From the NCBI GenBank assembly GCA_030052745.1, contig JANBVO010000027.1, positions 372,001-436,000 of the forward strand: a stretch of 64,000 nucleotides of DNA, in the 5' to 3' direction. The position numbers and the translations under genes are program-made. Under the pieces are notes generated by a model. That model saw nothing but the letters and a program-made list of their open reading frames with translations. It was not told the DNA's origin and made no database searches. Positions 10,309 to 20,977 of this stretch are shown one piece after another (position 1 is the first letter of the stretch; every line of letters begins with the position of its first letter). Source of the DNA: Pleurostoma richardsiae. Taxonomy: Eukaryota > Ascomycota > Sordariomycetes > Calosphaeriales > Pleurostomataceae.

Positions 10309-12217
10309 CTACTCTCCAATCAGACCTTGGAAGAATCTCAAGAGGCCAAATGCCCCCGGGTCCGGGCAGCTCTTCCACTCGTCCCCACCGACGTACACTG
10401 AACGACCTAAGCTAGCTTCCATCCCCTTTGTGCTCTCGCAGCCCTTTTTCGCAGCCTCGACAGCCTCAGGTAAGTCCCCAGTGGACTTGAAAGTCTCCAC
10501 GAATGGCGCCAGGGTGTCGACCACTGTGCGGTCACCTGGCCTGGCTGGTGTGTACTTGCCCAGACTCTGCATCGTTATCTCTAGCGCTGTAGCCCAGACG
10601 CCAGGAGTCGTCTCCTTGGCCTCATCTGTGTCGGCCTGTTGGAGTGCCCGGGATAGGGCGCTGAGGAAGATTGCATACAGCGCACCGGAGGTGCCGTCCA
10701 TGCTCTTCTCGACGACGTGGCTGATGTTGGTAACGAGCTGAACGGCATCACCAAGTACTGCTTCAGGAGACTGAATGTGGGCGAGAACGGCCTCAGCTCC
10801 CGTCTTCAAGCACAGTCCACAGTCACCGTCTCCGACCAGGGTATCGTACTTGGTTACTTCGGGCTCCGACTCGATGATGTTGCGGAGTGCCTTGTCCAGG
10901 ATCTTCTTAGCTACTTCTTCGTTGACTTGAGCAATCATTAGCATCCTCACGTGCGAACGGTTTTGTTGCCGCACTCACCCCTGAGGTTGCTACTGCTGCT
11001 GCTTATATCAGCTGTGGTCTCATTCGCGTCCTTCATAGCCCCAGCCTTGGTTTTCATCCAGTTCTCTGCTGGTGCTGGCGGCAACCACCCGACAGCTTCC
11101 GTGGTCGCATCCAGCAAGCCGAGAAAACGATCATCGACGATCTTGAGGATGGTAATGCTGAACCCAATGCCATTTAAACTTGTCATGTAGGCCCCGCTTA
11201 GTACTCTCTTTGGATGGATTCCATATGACTCGGAGAGTTGAGTAAAGACTTCCATAGTTACCGCGCCAAGCTCCAGGTTACTGAGACCGCCCAGATTGTT
11301 GACCATCAAGGCGATGGGGTCTCCACTCTTGACATTGATGAAACTTCTATCAGGGTCCGTTATGTCGAGCAACTGCTTCAGTAGAGCCTTGATCAGGCCT
11401 GGGAGATCAGTCTGCACTCGGCCGAAGCCCTCTTCGTTGTGGATGCCCATTCCAATCTCGATCTCATCGTTGCCATTCAGCTCATCATGGTCAATCGCCC
11501 GGCCTGGCACGTGGACATGAGAGAGCGACGCTCCCACGGTTGCTACATTGGCCGCCACAAGCGAAGCTAGTGTTGACACTTCGGCTAGTTTTGCACTGTC
11601 GCTTATGTGAGTGGAAGTTTCTTGCCGTCAGATGATGCAGTCCACTTACCCTTGAGCAGCGTACGCACCGGCAAGTTTCTGCACGAGAACCGTCCCCGCC
11701 AGCCCTCTGCGTCCGATTCTCCCGCTCCTGCTTCTGCCTACGCCAACATCATCGCCAACGACCACGAGGTCGACATCCACGCCCAGCGCCTTCGCCTTCT
11801 CCATGGTCATACCGAAGTGCAGCTTGTCCCCTGTGTAGTTCATGAGGACAATTAGAATGCCACTCTTCGGCGTCTTGGATCCCAGGCGCATCAAACACCG
11901 AAACACTTGGTCCGCCGAGGGCGAGGCGAAGATTGACCCCGCCACCGCGGCGGAGAGCATGCCGCCGCCAACAAACCCTGCGAAGGACGGCTCATGGCCC
12001 GAGCCGCCGCCGGACATGACGGATACCTTGTCCGAGGAGCACGCCTCAGGCAAGTAGACGATCTTGTTGGCCGAGTCAAACGCCACGGACGGGTTGACGA
12101 CCGTGAGGCTGCCCAGGGCCGCCCGCACCAGGGCGAGAGGATCATTTGATAGATGCTTTGCTGGACTGTATGAGCATATACTCGTCTGCTCGACTTCTGC
12201 AATGACTTACAAGACAT
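10309..12217 (-). CDS. dihydroxyacetone kinase (ATP-dependent, DhaK-DhaL fusion)
   Basis: Four exons: 12211-12217, 11650-12160, 10979-11601, 10309-10925 (introns 50, 48 and 53 nt), giving 585 residues, the usual size. The first exon encodes only Met-Ser plus one base, a known fungal pattern; the joined N-terminus reads MSSKHLSNDPLALVRAALGS. DhaK domain (residues 1-350): substrate loop GGGSGHEP at about 53-60 and the His-containing loop SHVHVPGR at about 200-206, where the family binds dihydroxyacetone covalently through His. DhaL domain (residues about 390-585): LVGDGDCG, the Mg-ATP acidic loop, and MDGTSGALY. It makes dihydroxyacetone phosphate for glycolysis, linking glycerol or triose breakdown to central metabolism; cytosolic. 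Confidence 0.93.
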
Positions 12218-14789
12218 TGTGGCGGTAGCATAAGGAGAACGGTTTAAGTGGCAGTCAACGACGGGAACTCGGAGCCTGACTTCCCTCTCGACCGTATGAA
12301 AATATCGAACCACGAAAAGGACAGTTCTACGGGTCGTCCAGTGAGATGGACCTCTCTTCCATTACTTAAACATCTGACTCTAGGCTCTCCCGCGGCTGCT
12401 GGGCCGTGCTCGAGTCCATAACCGTAGCAGATGTCTAGATGAGCCCCCACGACATCTGTAAGACATTTTTACTTTGACATTAACGAATACCACATGTGAT
12501 AAACTCCCAAGTCATGCCAAGGTGTCCAAAACTTCAAGAGTCAGCAGAACAGTGTCAACATGGTCTTTGACCCCCAACGCGGGCCCCCACCCTGTTCCGG
12601 CGCCCCTCCGCTTCTGAAGTACGCGGGTCGTATGGGTGGGTTGAGTGGGATTTGCATCCCCAGGTTTCTTGTTCAGCTTCCTATTACGGAAGAACGTAGG
12701 GGCCCCGCGCCCAATCATAGGCTGGTCATTACATCGCTGTTTGAGCCGCCTAGCCGTCGTTCCCAATGCATCGACAACCGTCACGATTCTGCGTGATTGA
12801 GGAGAAGATGTCACCAACTGTAGGAGCCGAATTGACCTTTTTCTTTGAAGAGAATCGCAGTCTGAGGAAACATTCGACTCGGAAGAGAACGACCGACGTC
12901 ACCTGACAGTTCTCGCATTGCAACGCCCACGTAATGCAGGTAATACTCCCATCCCCCACCCTAGTGTGGTAGCCCGTTGGCTAGCGGTGATCACCGTGCT
13001 CGAATAGGGGTTCGGGCACTAGAAGTGGGAATACGACAGCTAGGGCTTATCCCACGCTGTGTCCACCAACACACATCGGGAGGGGAGGCGACGCCGCCAA
13101 TGTCTAGGCGACGACGGGCTGAAATCCTGTTGAACCCCGCACGCTGATTCCCTGATCCTCATGATCATGATAAGGCCTGAAAGGTTAAGCCAGCCTGTCG
13201 CACAATGAATTGTTGACACATCGTCTATTTGCTCGCGATGGAGTTATAACTCATCGAAGTTCAGTAAGCGAAGCCCTCATCAGAGCAATGGTCTCTAGTA
13301 AGCTTAGTGAAGCAAATACAGAATCGGAAAGACTGCGCTGTTGCCGACTTTACGCATTTGTCGCCATGGCGGAGATCGGATTACCATAGTAACAGGTGAG
13401 ACGATCGGATCGGTGTCCTAGGCCGTTTGAGGCTCTTTACTCATGCGGACAACATGGCTGTAATATGTCTCACTGCGCAAGCCCAGGCTCAGGCAATTCC
13501 AGGCCCTCTGCTGTCGTCCTCCTATGCAATATATCCCGAGGACATCACCTTCAAGTCTCTTACAAGTTGTGTTGCAATTGAAAGCCGTATAGTGTTCTAT
13601 ATGTAAGCCCGGTCATTGGCTTACTGTCGACGTTGTTTTGGTCCCTGGAAAGGAACATAGCATGTTGACTGACTGCTTGCTTGTAAACTGGAATATTCAA
13701 GCTACCTCTATACCAGCCAGACATTGTGCAATTACCGCACGCGGTTAGGTAAAGAATCACGAGCTTTCAATACCAGCAACCATATTCAATACGAGTTATG
13801 AAGAGCAAGAATGACGTTTCCTGTTCATGGACAAGCTCTACTGGACGAAGGGCTTCTTGACAAGTCTCCATGTGCCGATAAGAGCCGAGATGCTCGACCA
13901 GTCAATGTCCTATGATAAGAGAGTAGCTTCAGTAGAAAATATGAACAGATACCTCCCATTTACTCTCTAGCGGACGCGTCGTAGCTCGATTCTAGTTGTA
14001 CGGCGTTGATCTAATGAAGCAGAGCGTCCGGGCAGATAAGGCACGGGAATGTACCATCTGCCGACCAGCGGACGCGCACAAGCTCGACTCCCGCTTTTGG
14101 GAAGTTTATACGATCAGGTGGAGTGGATAGGCCACCTACCATTTATCGCTTAGCATGCGGCACTGGTACGCTGGAAAAGCTTGATTTCATATTTAAGGAA
14201 CAACCGAAGGATTCTTTCTTTTGAGGAAATGCGTGGGCAGCTCTCCGGTCACCGGTGCCTTCAAGTTATACTAGGAAGGCCCCTTGGGGGGTAGGCAGCA
14301 TAGCCGGCGGCACAGATAGATAATCCAGTTTTAGGAAGGACAGAGTTTATGAGGTCATCTTCATTTGTTAAAGCCAAGCGGGGCCTCTGCAGCAGGCAGC
14401 CTCCCATTCGCCAGTGTCTCCTGATCACAACGGCTACAAACGGCATCAAAGTACAATACAATGACAGTTGAATATGCAGGGACCATGTCGTTAACGCTAA
14501 GGATCCCTGCACCCCAAGGGGAGACCGTTGCATTCAGCTGGGAGGCAAGGACGAGAGCCTGTAGACCTCGCGAGTTACGACGAGTGTACAAAGATAGATT
14601 TGAGACTCGCCGTAGGAAAATCCGACATGGTAATATGAAAGTTGGACGTGGAGATTTTATACCTCCTGCATGGCTTATTTACCCAGCTTTTACGTTCTCC
14701 ACGCGATTCTTTGACAATTTAATGTATTGTTTCCTTCTTGGAGCTCGTCTCATCCGTACTTCACCTCAGTCATCCTTGCAGAGTTGCCG
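12218..14789. other. long gene-poor region
   Basis: About 2.6 kb between the starts of dihydroxyacetone kinase and the end of the HET gene. No frame has family features or convincing codon use. It contains repeat block copy B at 13945-14215; otherwise nothing supported. Confidence 0.45.
13945..14215. repeat. degenerate three-unit repeat block, copy B
   Basis: Second copy of the block at 9090-9400. Unit 1 contains CTCTCTAGCGGACGCGTCG and GCTCGATTC; unit 2 contains GACCAGCGGACGCGC, GCTCGACTCCCGC and ATCAGGTGG; unit 3 contains TAGCATGCGGCACTGGTACG and TGATTTCATATTTAAGGAAC. Same unit order and strand as copy A, about 4.85 kb away, on the other side of the dihydroxyacetone kinase gene. Confidence 0.6.
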
Positions 14790-17177
14790 TTACACAATTA
14801 GGACCTCTTCTTCGATGCCATCGGCCGCGTCCCAGGCCGTCTTCAGTACTTTACCCACCCCCTGTCTCTCGACAATAACTGCAGAGGTGTCGGACACAAT
14901 ATTTTGTGTAACTCTCTTGACTAGCATGACGTTATACACGGCGTATGGCTGTAATTTCCCCGCCGCCTGTGGCGACAGTTCGTCAGGCCCAAACCCGTAC
15001 GCTTCGGACAGCAGTACAAACTCTACAGGCTCGAACAGGTCATCGCGGCTTTTGCGGGTCCTGCGCCAAAAGTCTCCGGGAAGACGGATCCCACCCAGCC
15101 ACGGGTCCTCATCCTGTCCATTCGTGGACCTCCCCGAAGACGTGATCCCCAAGCGGATGAAGGGCCGGCCTGCGGGCTCAGGCCGGTCAGTCCGGTCCTG
15201 GATTGAAAGGCAGAATTTCGCAATCTTGCTCTTAACGCGGATGCCGTACGGGTCCTCCTGGAACATATAGATAGGCTTGACGCGAGGAGGCGTGGAGTGG
15301 AAGATGTCAGTTTTGCCTTCTTCAACGTAGATGATTCCATCCCTCGCCGTTTCCACCTCAGACCACATCTTTGCTAACAGCATCGGCCGCTCGTACTCAG
15401 GCACCCGCGGCGTCTGCAAAATTCCCCTCGCCAGATCCTGGATGCGCAGCTGCGCTGCGGGGATAGGCTGGCTGCGGCGCCAGTGCTCGCGCAGTGGTTC
15501 TAGGCCGTTGAAGTCACTGGCCGGGAGGTATTCGACCGTCCCGATCCAGCCCGCCCACGACCAGCTCGGGAACAGTGGTCGGTTCTTCTTGGGATCGTTG
15601 GGGACGCGACGGAGCCGGGCTGCGGGCTGCCAGAGTAGGGACTCCAGGAACATCTGCTCCTGCAAGCCGTATAGGAAGGAGCATCCGAAAACAGAGCGGA
15701 GCGTCGCGAAGAGTGAAGCGATCCCCCGGATGCGGTCGCTGGCAAATGTCATCGACCGCGACGTGTACTCCTCTACCAGCCGGCAGTACTCCTTGAAATA
15801 AGGAGTCTGGTGGGTATGCAGCCGATACTGAGCCGACCGCTGAACCTCGGTTGGTTGCCAGCTTAGCGAGAGGTTGTATGTCTGCATAGGCGCGCAGGTG
15901 GCCATGCGTGGGTGCTCGGCGTGGTAGTCCTCTCCCCAGGTGGTCATTGGGCACTGGAAGTAAACAGTGTCGCCCAGGAAGAACAGACATCGCGTCGAAA
16001 GGAGGCGTTCCTGGTATGTCCAACCCCGTGTGTTCCACACGGAGCCCCGCACAATCTGGTCGCAGTCCGGCAGAAGTTTGACGAGGGTCAGGTTCTCGGA
16101 ACACTTGGCAGTGATCTGCTCCAGCTTGCGGGAGCCAGGAATGAGCCCTTTGATGCCGGCGTCGGCACTATCGCCACCTGCGATGACCAGGGTGACGGCT
16201 GCACTCTGATAAATCTCACCCATAAGAGATATCTGGGTCGCTTTGTCATACTCATCGTCCTGGACAATGCACAGAGAGTCAATCCAGAGAAGGCTGTAAC
16301 CAAGGGCCCGCGTGACGGTGATTCCATCGCGAATCGATTTTGGAAATCTCTTAAAAAGCGACTCGAGGGACCCTGGCGTCTTCATTCGCGATAAGTTGTT
16401 CTTAAGGGTCTTGAAGACAGGGCCGCTGCCCCAGACATAGCTTAGACAGAGGTAGTCGTTTGGCCTCGGTGTTTCGATGAGACAATTAGACTCAAGGTCG
16501 AGCAGTCGCAGGAATGGCCCAAAGCGAGTGCCTTTGCTTGAAGCCGTCCAGCCAGGAGGCTTGCACTTCTCCCCATGCCACTCGGTGCAGTTTCGAATCC
16601 ATTGTCTCACCTGTTCTAAGTCCAATTGTCCCGAGTCAGCTCGCCTGCCAAAGAACAACTGCGGGGGTGAGACATCTGGGTCGACAAGAGGAACAATGTC
16701 GAATCTTGCGAAAGGCTCAGGGACACCCCTCGGCACCCACGGTACAACTCTGAGCCTAAGGGTAGTTGTCCTTCCGGGGGCGCTGCCACTGCCTTGATCA
16801 TCCGGCACCATCTGGCCATCGCGAATCCAGCAACCAATCACGTCGATGTCCTTCTTGGGGTATTCCTCCTCTCTAGAGATGTGTTGAGTGATCAAGCGAC
16901 ATAGGACGCAATAATTCGACCTCTTTAACATCTCGCCTGTAGTGCCGAAGTACGTGTCCAAGGGCACATCCTCAGTCTCTGGCCACGCCGCAAACTGTTC
17001 CAGCTTGAGGTCCATGACTTTGTGGTGCGGACAGAGAGCCTGAGTCTCGTCCTCAGGCGGCAAGTCCACGGTACGGTACCAGCTCCGTTTGACCCGGAGA
17101 TCATCCTCGGGATGGAGCGGAAGACTGGGGTCACTTATCAGGAGGGTGGACAAGTTCATAGACATGATGGTCACCAA
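14790..17177 (-). CDS. HET-domain protein (heterokaryon incompatibility-like)
   Basis: 795 residues, one exon. The HET domain spans roughly residues 240-425 and shows the three family blocks: YLCLSYVWG, ITVTRALGYSLLWIDSLCIVQDD with EIYQSAAVTLVI, and WNTRGWTYQERLLSTRCLFF. In filamentous ascomycetes such proteins can trigger cell death when unlike hyphae fuse, but most members are uncharacterised and are highly duplicated and strain-variable. Upstream residues 45-210 hold Cys/His pairs (CPHH, CVLC), a frequent N-terminal feature of HET proteins. The C-terminal 300 residues are poorly conserved with several Trp. No signal peptide. Start could also be Met5 or Met7. Confidence 0.9.
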   Translation of the reverse strand: MVTIMSMNLSTLLISDPSLPLHPEDDLRVKRSWYRTVDLPPEDETQALCPHHKVMDLKLEQFAAWPETEDVPLDTYFGTTGEMLKRSNYCVLCRLITQHISREEEYPKKDIDVIGCWIRDGQMVPDDQGSGSAPGRTTTLRLRVVPWVPRGVPEPFARFDIVPLVDPDVSPPQLFFGRRADSGQLDLEQVRQWIRNCTEWHGEKCKPPGWTASSKGTRFGPFLRLLDLESNCLIETPRPNDYLCLSYVWGSGPVFKTLKNNLSRMKTPGSLESLFKRFPKSIRDGITVTRALGYSLLWIDSLCIVQDDEYDKATQISLMGEIYQSAAVTLVIAGGDSADAGIKGLIPGSRKLEQITAKCSENLTLVKLLPDCDQIVRGSVWNTRGWTYQERLLSTRCLFFLGDTVYFQCPMTTWGEDYHAEHPRMATCAPMQTYNLSLSWQPTEVQRSAQYRLHTHQTPYFKEYCRLVEEYTSRSMTFASDRIRGIASLFATLRSVFGCSFLYGLQEQMFLESLLWQPAARLRRVPNDPKKNRPLFPSWSWAGWIGTVEYLPASDFNGLEPLREHWRRSQPIPAAQLRIQDLARGILQTPRVPEYERPMLLAKMWSEVETARDGIIYVEEGKTDIFHSTPPRVKPIYMFQEDPYGIRVKSKIAKFCLSIQDRTDRPEPAGRPFIRLGITSSGRSTNGQDEDPWLGGIRLPGDFWRRTRKSRDDLFEPVEFVLLSEAYGFGPDELSPQAAGKLQPYAVYNVMLVKRVTQNIVSDTSAVIVERQGVGKVLKTAWDAADGIEEEVLIV

Positions 17178-17358
17178 TCGTGAGAGGAACTGGAGAATGG
17201 AAGGATCACGCAGCTTGAGCTGTCGTAGAAGAACTCACATTGGCCGAAGATGAGCAGTCTTGATGCCCAGTCTTGAAATGCGGGGGCAACCACAGAGGCC
17301 AATAAGATCAACTATGTCACTTGCAGCCTTGCATGCGCATGCTGACCTGGATGCCTGC

Positions 17359-18431
17359 CTAATACTCAAACTTTCCAGTACCTGCGGCACGAACGGCCAC
17401 ACTCGTTAGAGCATCGAGATCTTCCTTTGGCAAACCCAGAAGTTCGTTGCGAAGCTCCCTTTTCGCCTCGTAATCTCCGCCGCCGTTGGGGAATAGGACG
17501 CGAGAGTACAGCTGCTTCAAGAACCCCGTCATGATATCTCCCCTCTTGAGCGCCTCGATACCTTGCTTCCAGCGTTCCTTAGAGCTTTCGTGGGTCATTT
17601 TCCAGTCCGCGTCGCCCGTGCCGGTCACCCGCTTGACACTTTCGAACATGTCCCTCTGACTGATCCTGAAGCTCGAGATATACACAACGCTGTCGCGAAA
17701 TTGCGACAGGGAAGGCGACTTGTCGTCCTCGTCCTCAGGCAGCTCCTTGAGGCCCAACAATGCGGCGACAGCCCTGCCGCATTGCGGCCAGCTAGTAACG
17801 TTGATCCGAGTCGAGCCGGAGTCGATCCATGTGATACCTCGATTCTTGATATCTATCCCGAAGGTGTCCGGTCCGGCAGCTAGGCTGTACTCGTACCAGA
17901 ATCCACAGCTCAGAACTACTGACGAGCTGACACCGAGTGCCTTGATCTCGGCGGGACCGGTCCTCCGCTCTGGAGGGACTGGGCATTCGCGCAGCATGTC
18001 TTCATTCTGAGGGTCGACGCCATGCCAGTTGGGCATGACGTATGCGACACCCGCTTTGGCGGCGGCGCGGATCAGCTTGCTCTGGGTATCGGGAGAAGCA
18101 GTCAAGCTTATCGTGATGATGAGGAACTGCTGCCCCTCGAGTGCTGTGACTAACGATTGCTCGTCATCGTAGTCTACAACGGCAGACTTGACACCTGCTG
18201 GTAGTTTGGTCGTGCTGTTGGCGCGCGTTATGGCAGTCACAATGTGTTTGCCGGTCTTCAGAAGCGCTTCTGTGAAAAATCGGCCTATTTGACCTCCAGC
18301 CTGTGTGGAGAACTGTCAGGACCGAGCATCACGAGTAAGGTGGAAAGATAGGAACGTACGCCGACGATGGCGACTTTCTCTATGCGATTTGTGAATCCCT
18401 GAGGCTGGTCTTTTCCGTACAGCTTTGGCAT
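17359..18431 (-). CDS. NmrA-like/isoflavone-reductase-like atypical SDR (1)
   Basis: Two exons, 18360-18431 and 17359-18300 (59 nt intron), 337 residues. The splice joins KVAIVG to AGGQIGRF, rebuilding the GxxGxxG dinucleotide loop at residues about 24-30, as in many fungal NmrA/PCBER proteins that carry an intron here. Rossmann features follow (SAVVDYDDEQSL, LIRAAAKAGVAYVMPNWHG). These NAD(P)H-binding proteins reduce aromatic or ketone substrates or act as redox sensors; substrate unknown. No catalytic YxxxK is obvious, as usual in this subgroup. It shares the family, but not close identity, with the gene at 33491-34597. Confidence 0.85.
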
Positions 18432-19305
18432 GATTCTTAAGAACCGACTTTAGAGGTAGTTGTCAACGTAAATCTCTGGGGATCTCTGACTGGAAGTGTG
18501 CCAGTGTAGTATTATAGCCCGCTCAAGAGTCCTACCCACAGGGACAATTAGGCCGACTTCTGCCTTACATTATATATCACGAACTCAGAAAGGGTTCCGC
18601 CGGCATTAGGATATAAGCCATCCGAGGCTCATACGATTCATGGTAGATTCAGCCCAAACAAGATGTGTATTGTGCACCACGTTGTCTGGGCCGTTCATTT
18701 GTCAGCCGGCGGCCCGGACGCTTCACTTCGTGGTCGTGCTAGTCTATGAAGTCCCTGTTAATATACGGAGACCAACCTTGATGGGTTCCTAGACGCTCAC
18801 GCCACTTACGACGACGTGGATTACTCCATGTGATTCCGTTATGCTTATAGGTTACCCCAACGTCAGCGGATCATGCTCTCTAATTCCATGTTTGGCGTCT
18901 TTCTTTTCCCTCTTTTTTTTTTTTAAATTCGCGCTCAGCACAATACACCCATTGCTTTTGTGTGGCCTTGTCAAGATCTACTGGTACCATCCTCTTGAAC
19001 ATGGGAATATTCGCGTACGCATGACATGCGCTCTTCTTCCCTGCCTATACCCATCTTAAGGGTGCCTAGAACCCAGGCTCATTACATGATACGTTTTCAG
19101 GAGCATAGAATAACATGCAAGTGGCATAATTCCCAATAGAACGGTTTGTCTCACTGGCGGGGAAGGACTAGGGAGCTCTTGCTGCGTGATTTTGGTAAAT
19201 TGCCCCGTCTCAATGCGCACTGTACTGCCATCGTGTCGTATCATCCTGATCCTCAGATCCTCGAAACACGACGTAGCGTGCAGCTGCCGACCTCGACTAT
19301 TCCGC
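18432..19305. other. intergenic
   Basis: No gene supported. A run of 14 T sits near 18910-18925. AT-rich compared with the flanking genes. Confidence 0.4.
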
Positions 19306-19629
19306 TTAGCTCTCCGCGAGGACTTCCCCCATCAAGAACACAGCGTGCTTGTTGCTAAAAGCCGCAACGTCTCCCATGATCTCCGCGACTTCGGGGCCGG
19401 CAAAAGCAGTCTTGATGGACTCTTCTGTGTCCCAGACCACAACAGACCCAAAGGCATAGAGCGGATGAGAGCCGTCTACCCCATCAACAAACTTGGTTGC
19501 CGACCAGCTCTGGAGGCCGTATTTGCCCCAACAACTTTGCACGAGAGGCATGTGGTGCTCAACGTAAGAATCAATGTCGTATTTTGCGTCTGGTTCGTCC
19601 GGAAAGACAACAGTGACGGTGAAAGCCAT
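19306..19629 (-). CDS. EthD-domain small protein
   Basis: 107 residues from the ATG at 19629, which follows a good start context and begins with the canonical strand [15 protein letters not shown]. The body ([20 protein letters not shown], then [29 protein letters not shown]) matches the EthD/dimeric alpha-beta barrel fold, including the HMPL histidine used in cyclase and monooxygenase relatives. EthD proteins act as small dimeric enzymes or accessory factors in ether and polyketide metabolism. It lies in an oxidoreductase-rich neighbourhood. Longer in-frame starts upstream add a segment unlike the family and were rejected. Confidence 0.85.
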   Translation of the reverse strand: MAFTVTVVFPDEPDAKYDIDSYVEHHMPLVQSCWGKYGLQSWSATKFVDGVDGSHPLYAFGSVVVWDTEESIKTAFAGPEVAEIMGDVAAFSNKHAVFLMGEVLAES

Positions 19630-20191
19630 CTTGAAGAGCTGAAGGTGATGAGAGAAACTAAAAGACTTGCATAGAGTCACTTCAACCTGGTGATGCTGGA
19701 AAGATTCCCGCACATTCTTATCTACTTGTCCACACGGGCCCTCATGGACCTTGCAGCAAGTTGATGAATGCGATTGCGGGCAGATGTGGATCCATCGTGC
19801 TAGACTGCGGGCAAAGGCGGATTCAACACGCTAGAAGCGCGCACGGTGCGGGCATAAGTGGATCACTCGGGCTGGCACTGCTCAGGCTCCACGGGGTTTG
19901 TTCGGCAGCATGCCCAGTGAAGCTGAAAGCTGTGGAGGAAGAGTCTGTTGGGCTGCTCGGCCCGTAATCTCTGCCGCTTCCAAGAGCTCGAAAAAGGGAT
20001 TGGAGATGCGAAAAAACTGCAAGCAGGTCTTCGAGGCCAATCAAAGGCAGCCATAATATAAGCAGGGTGCATTAGCGGTTAGGTACGAAGACATCCAGGT
20101 ATCTAGTCTTTTAAACATCTGCTCGATGTTGAAAATGAAAGGCCCATGTCCACGTAGAGCAAGTCAGGAGCGGAGACAATCCCAAGATCTC
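19630..20191. other. intergenic with degenerate 32-bp tandem repeat
   Basis: Between an EthD gene and the hydroxylase-like gene, both reading left. Contains the short repeat at 19774-19871. Otherwise nothing supported. Confidence 0.4.
19774..19871. repeat. degenerate tandem repeat, ~32-bp units
   Basis: Two adjacent units start with TTGCGGGCAGATGTGGAT and CTGCGGGCAAAGGCGGAT, both continuing to an ACGCTAGAA/TCGTGCTAGA end. A third, after a 9-base gap, starts TGCGGGCATAAGTGGATCA. Differences are mixed. Non-coding. Confidence 0.5.
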
Positions 20192-20977
20192 CTACCGGCT
20201 TGGAAAATCGGTGCCGAAGACCTTATCCCAAACATTGCTCGTCACCCCGAAGCCTAGCTCGTAGCTGGACAAGTGATGTCTGAGATGGTGTTGCTTTATC
20301 GCTTTCAACAGTAGTGGAAGCTTCTCGTGATGAATGAAATAGTGCGTCACATCATAACACACATAACCAAATATACTGCCGCAGTATATCGCTGTCCCAG
20401 CGTACCAGTTGCGAGCGAAAACGACGTGCGCAAGCTTCCAGAACGGTGTCGCCAGAATGATGAAGAGAGCAGGTGGCATCACGAGGCGATATCTGTCATT
20501 AGGCAAGTAGTGGTGGATACCGTGAAGTAGGAAGTGGAGGGTAATGCTAACGCGGTTGTTAGGCAGGTAACTGGGCATAATTAGGTCGTCTCCTTGAAAG
20601 GCTGGAAATGTCCCTCACCTGTCGAGATGGAATAGAAAGCGATGCAGTGTGTACTCTGCGAACGTCCAGAGGAAAACACCAAACACCCAGTAAATCGTGA
20701 GCTGTAGGGGGCTTTTGAGTCCCTCCCCTGCTAAGTGCATGCCGTAGGCAACTGCAGGAAGCCAGATGGTTGGCACCATCCACCACGGGGTCTTCGAGAG
20801 GGGCTCCAGAATGTTGCCAAATAAGGGAGGGGAGATGTCGTCCTTGATGCGTGGTGGACTGTGGACCTGATTGAGATAGAATTCCTTGTCGAACTGCCCA
20901 TACCAGATCTGAGGGAAAAGAGGTCGGCTGGGGTCAAGGAATTCCCGCGACATATTCTCATCTAGTATGCGGCGCAT
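20192..20977 (-). CDS. fatty-acid 2-hydroxylase (Scs7-like) catalytic domain without cytochrome b5
   Basis: Two exons, 20619-20977 and 20192-20570 (48 nt intron), 245 residues if the first ATG is used (237 from the second at 20953). The diiron histidine motifs of the membrane hydroxylase superfamily are all seen: HRFLFH, LHGIHHYLP, HYFIHHE and HHLRHH, with membrane segments between. The LDPSRPLFPQIWYGQFDKEF start corresponds to the linker just after the cytochrome b5 domain of yeast Scs7, which adds the 2-hydroxyl to very-long-chain ceramide fatty acids in the ER. No HPGG-type b5 domain is visible in the upstream sequence, so this copy would need an external electron donor. A paralogue with its own b5 domain probably exists elsewhere (inference). 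Confidence 0.85.

Noticed and set aside
9090-14215. A-box (TAGCGGACGCG) and B-box (CTCGATTCC)-like motifs in the repeat units, suggesting tRNA genes or a SINE
   Set aside because: The two boxes are only about 5 nt apart, far too close for a tRNA, and no acceptor-stem pairing was found.
15331-15801. Open frame opposite the HET gene
   Set aside because: Antisense shadow; the HET blocks lie on the minus strand.
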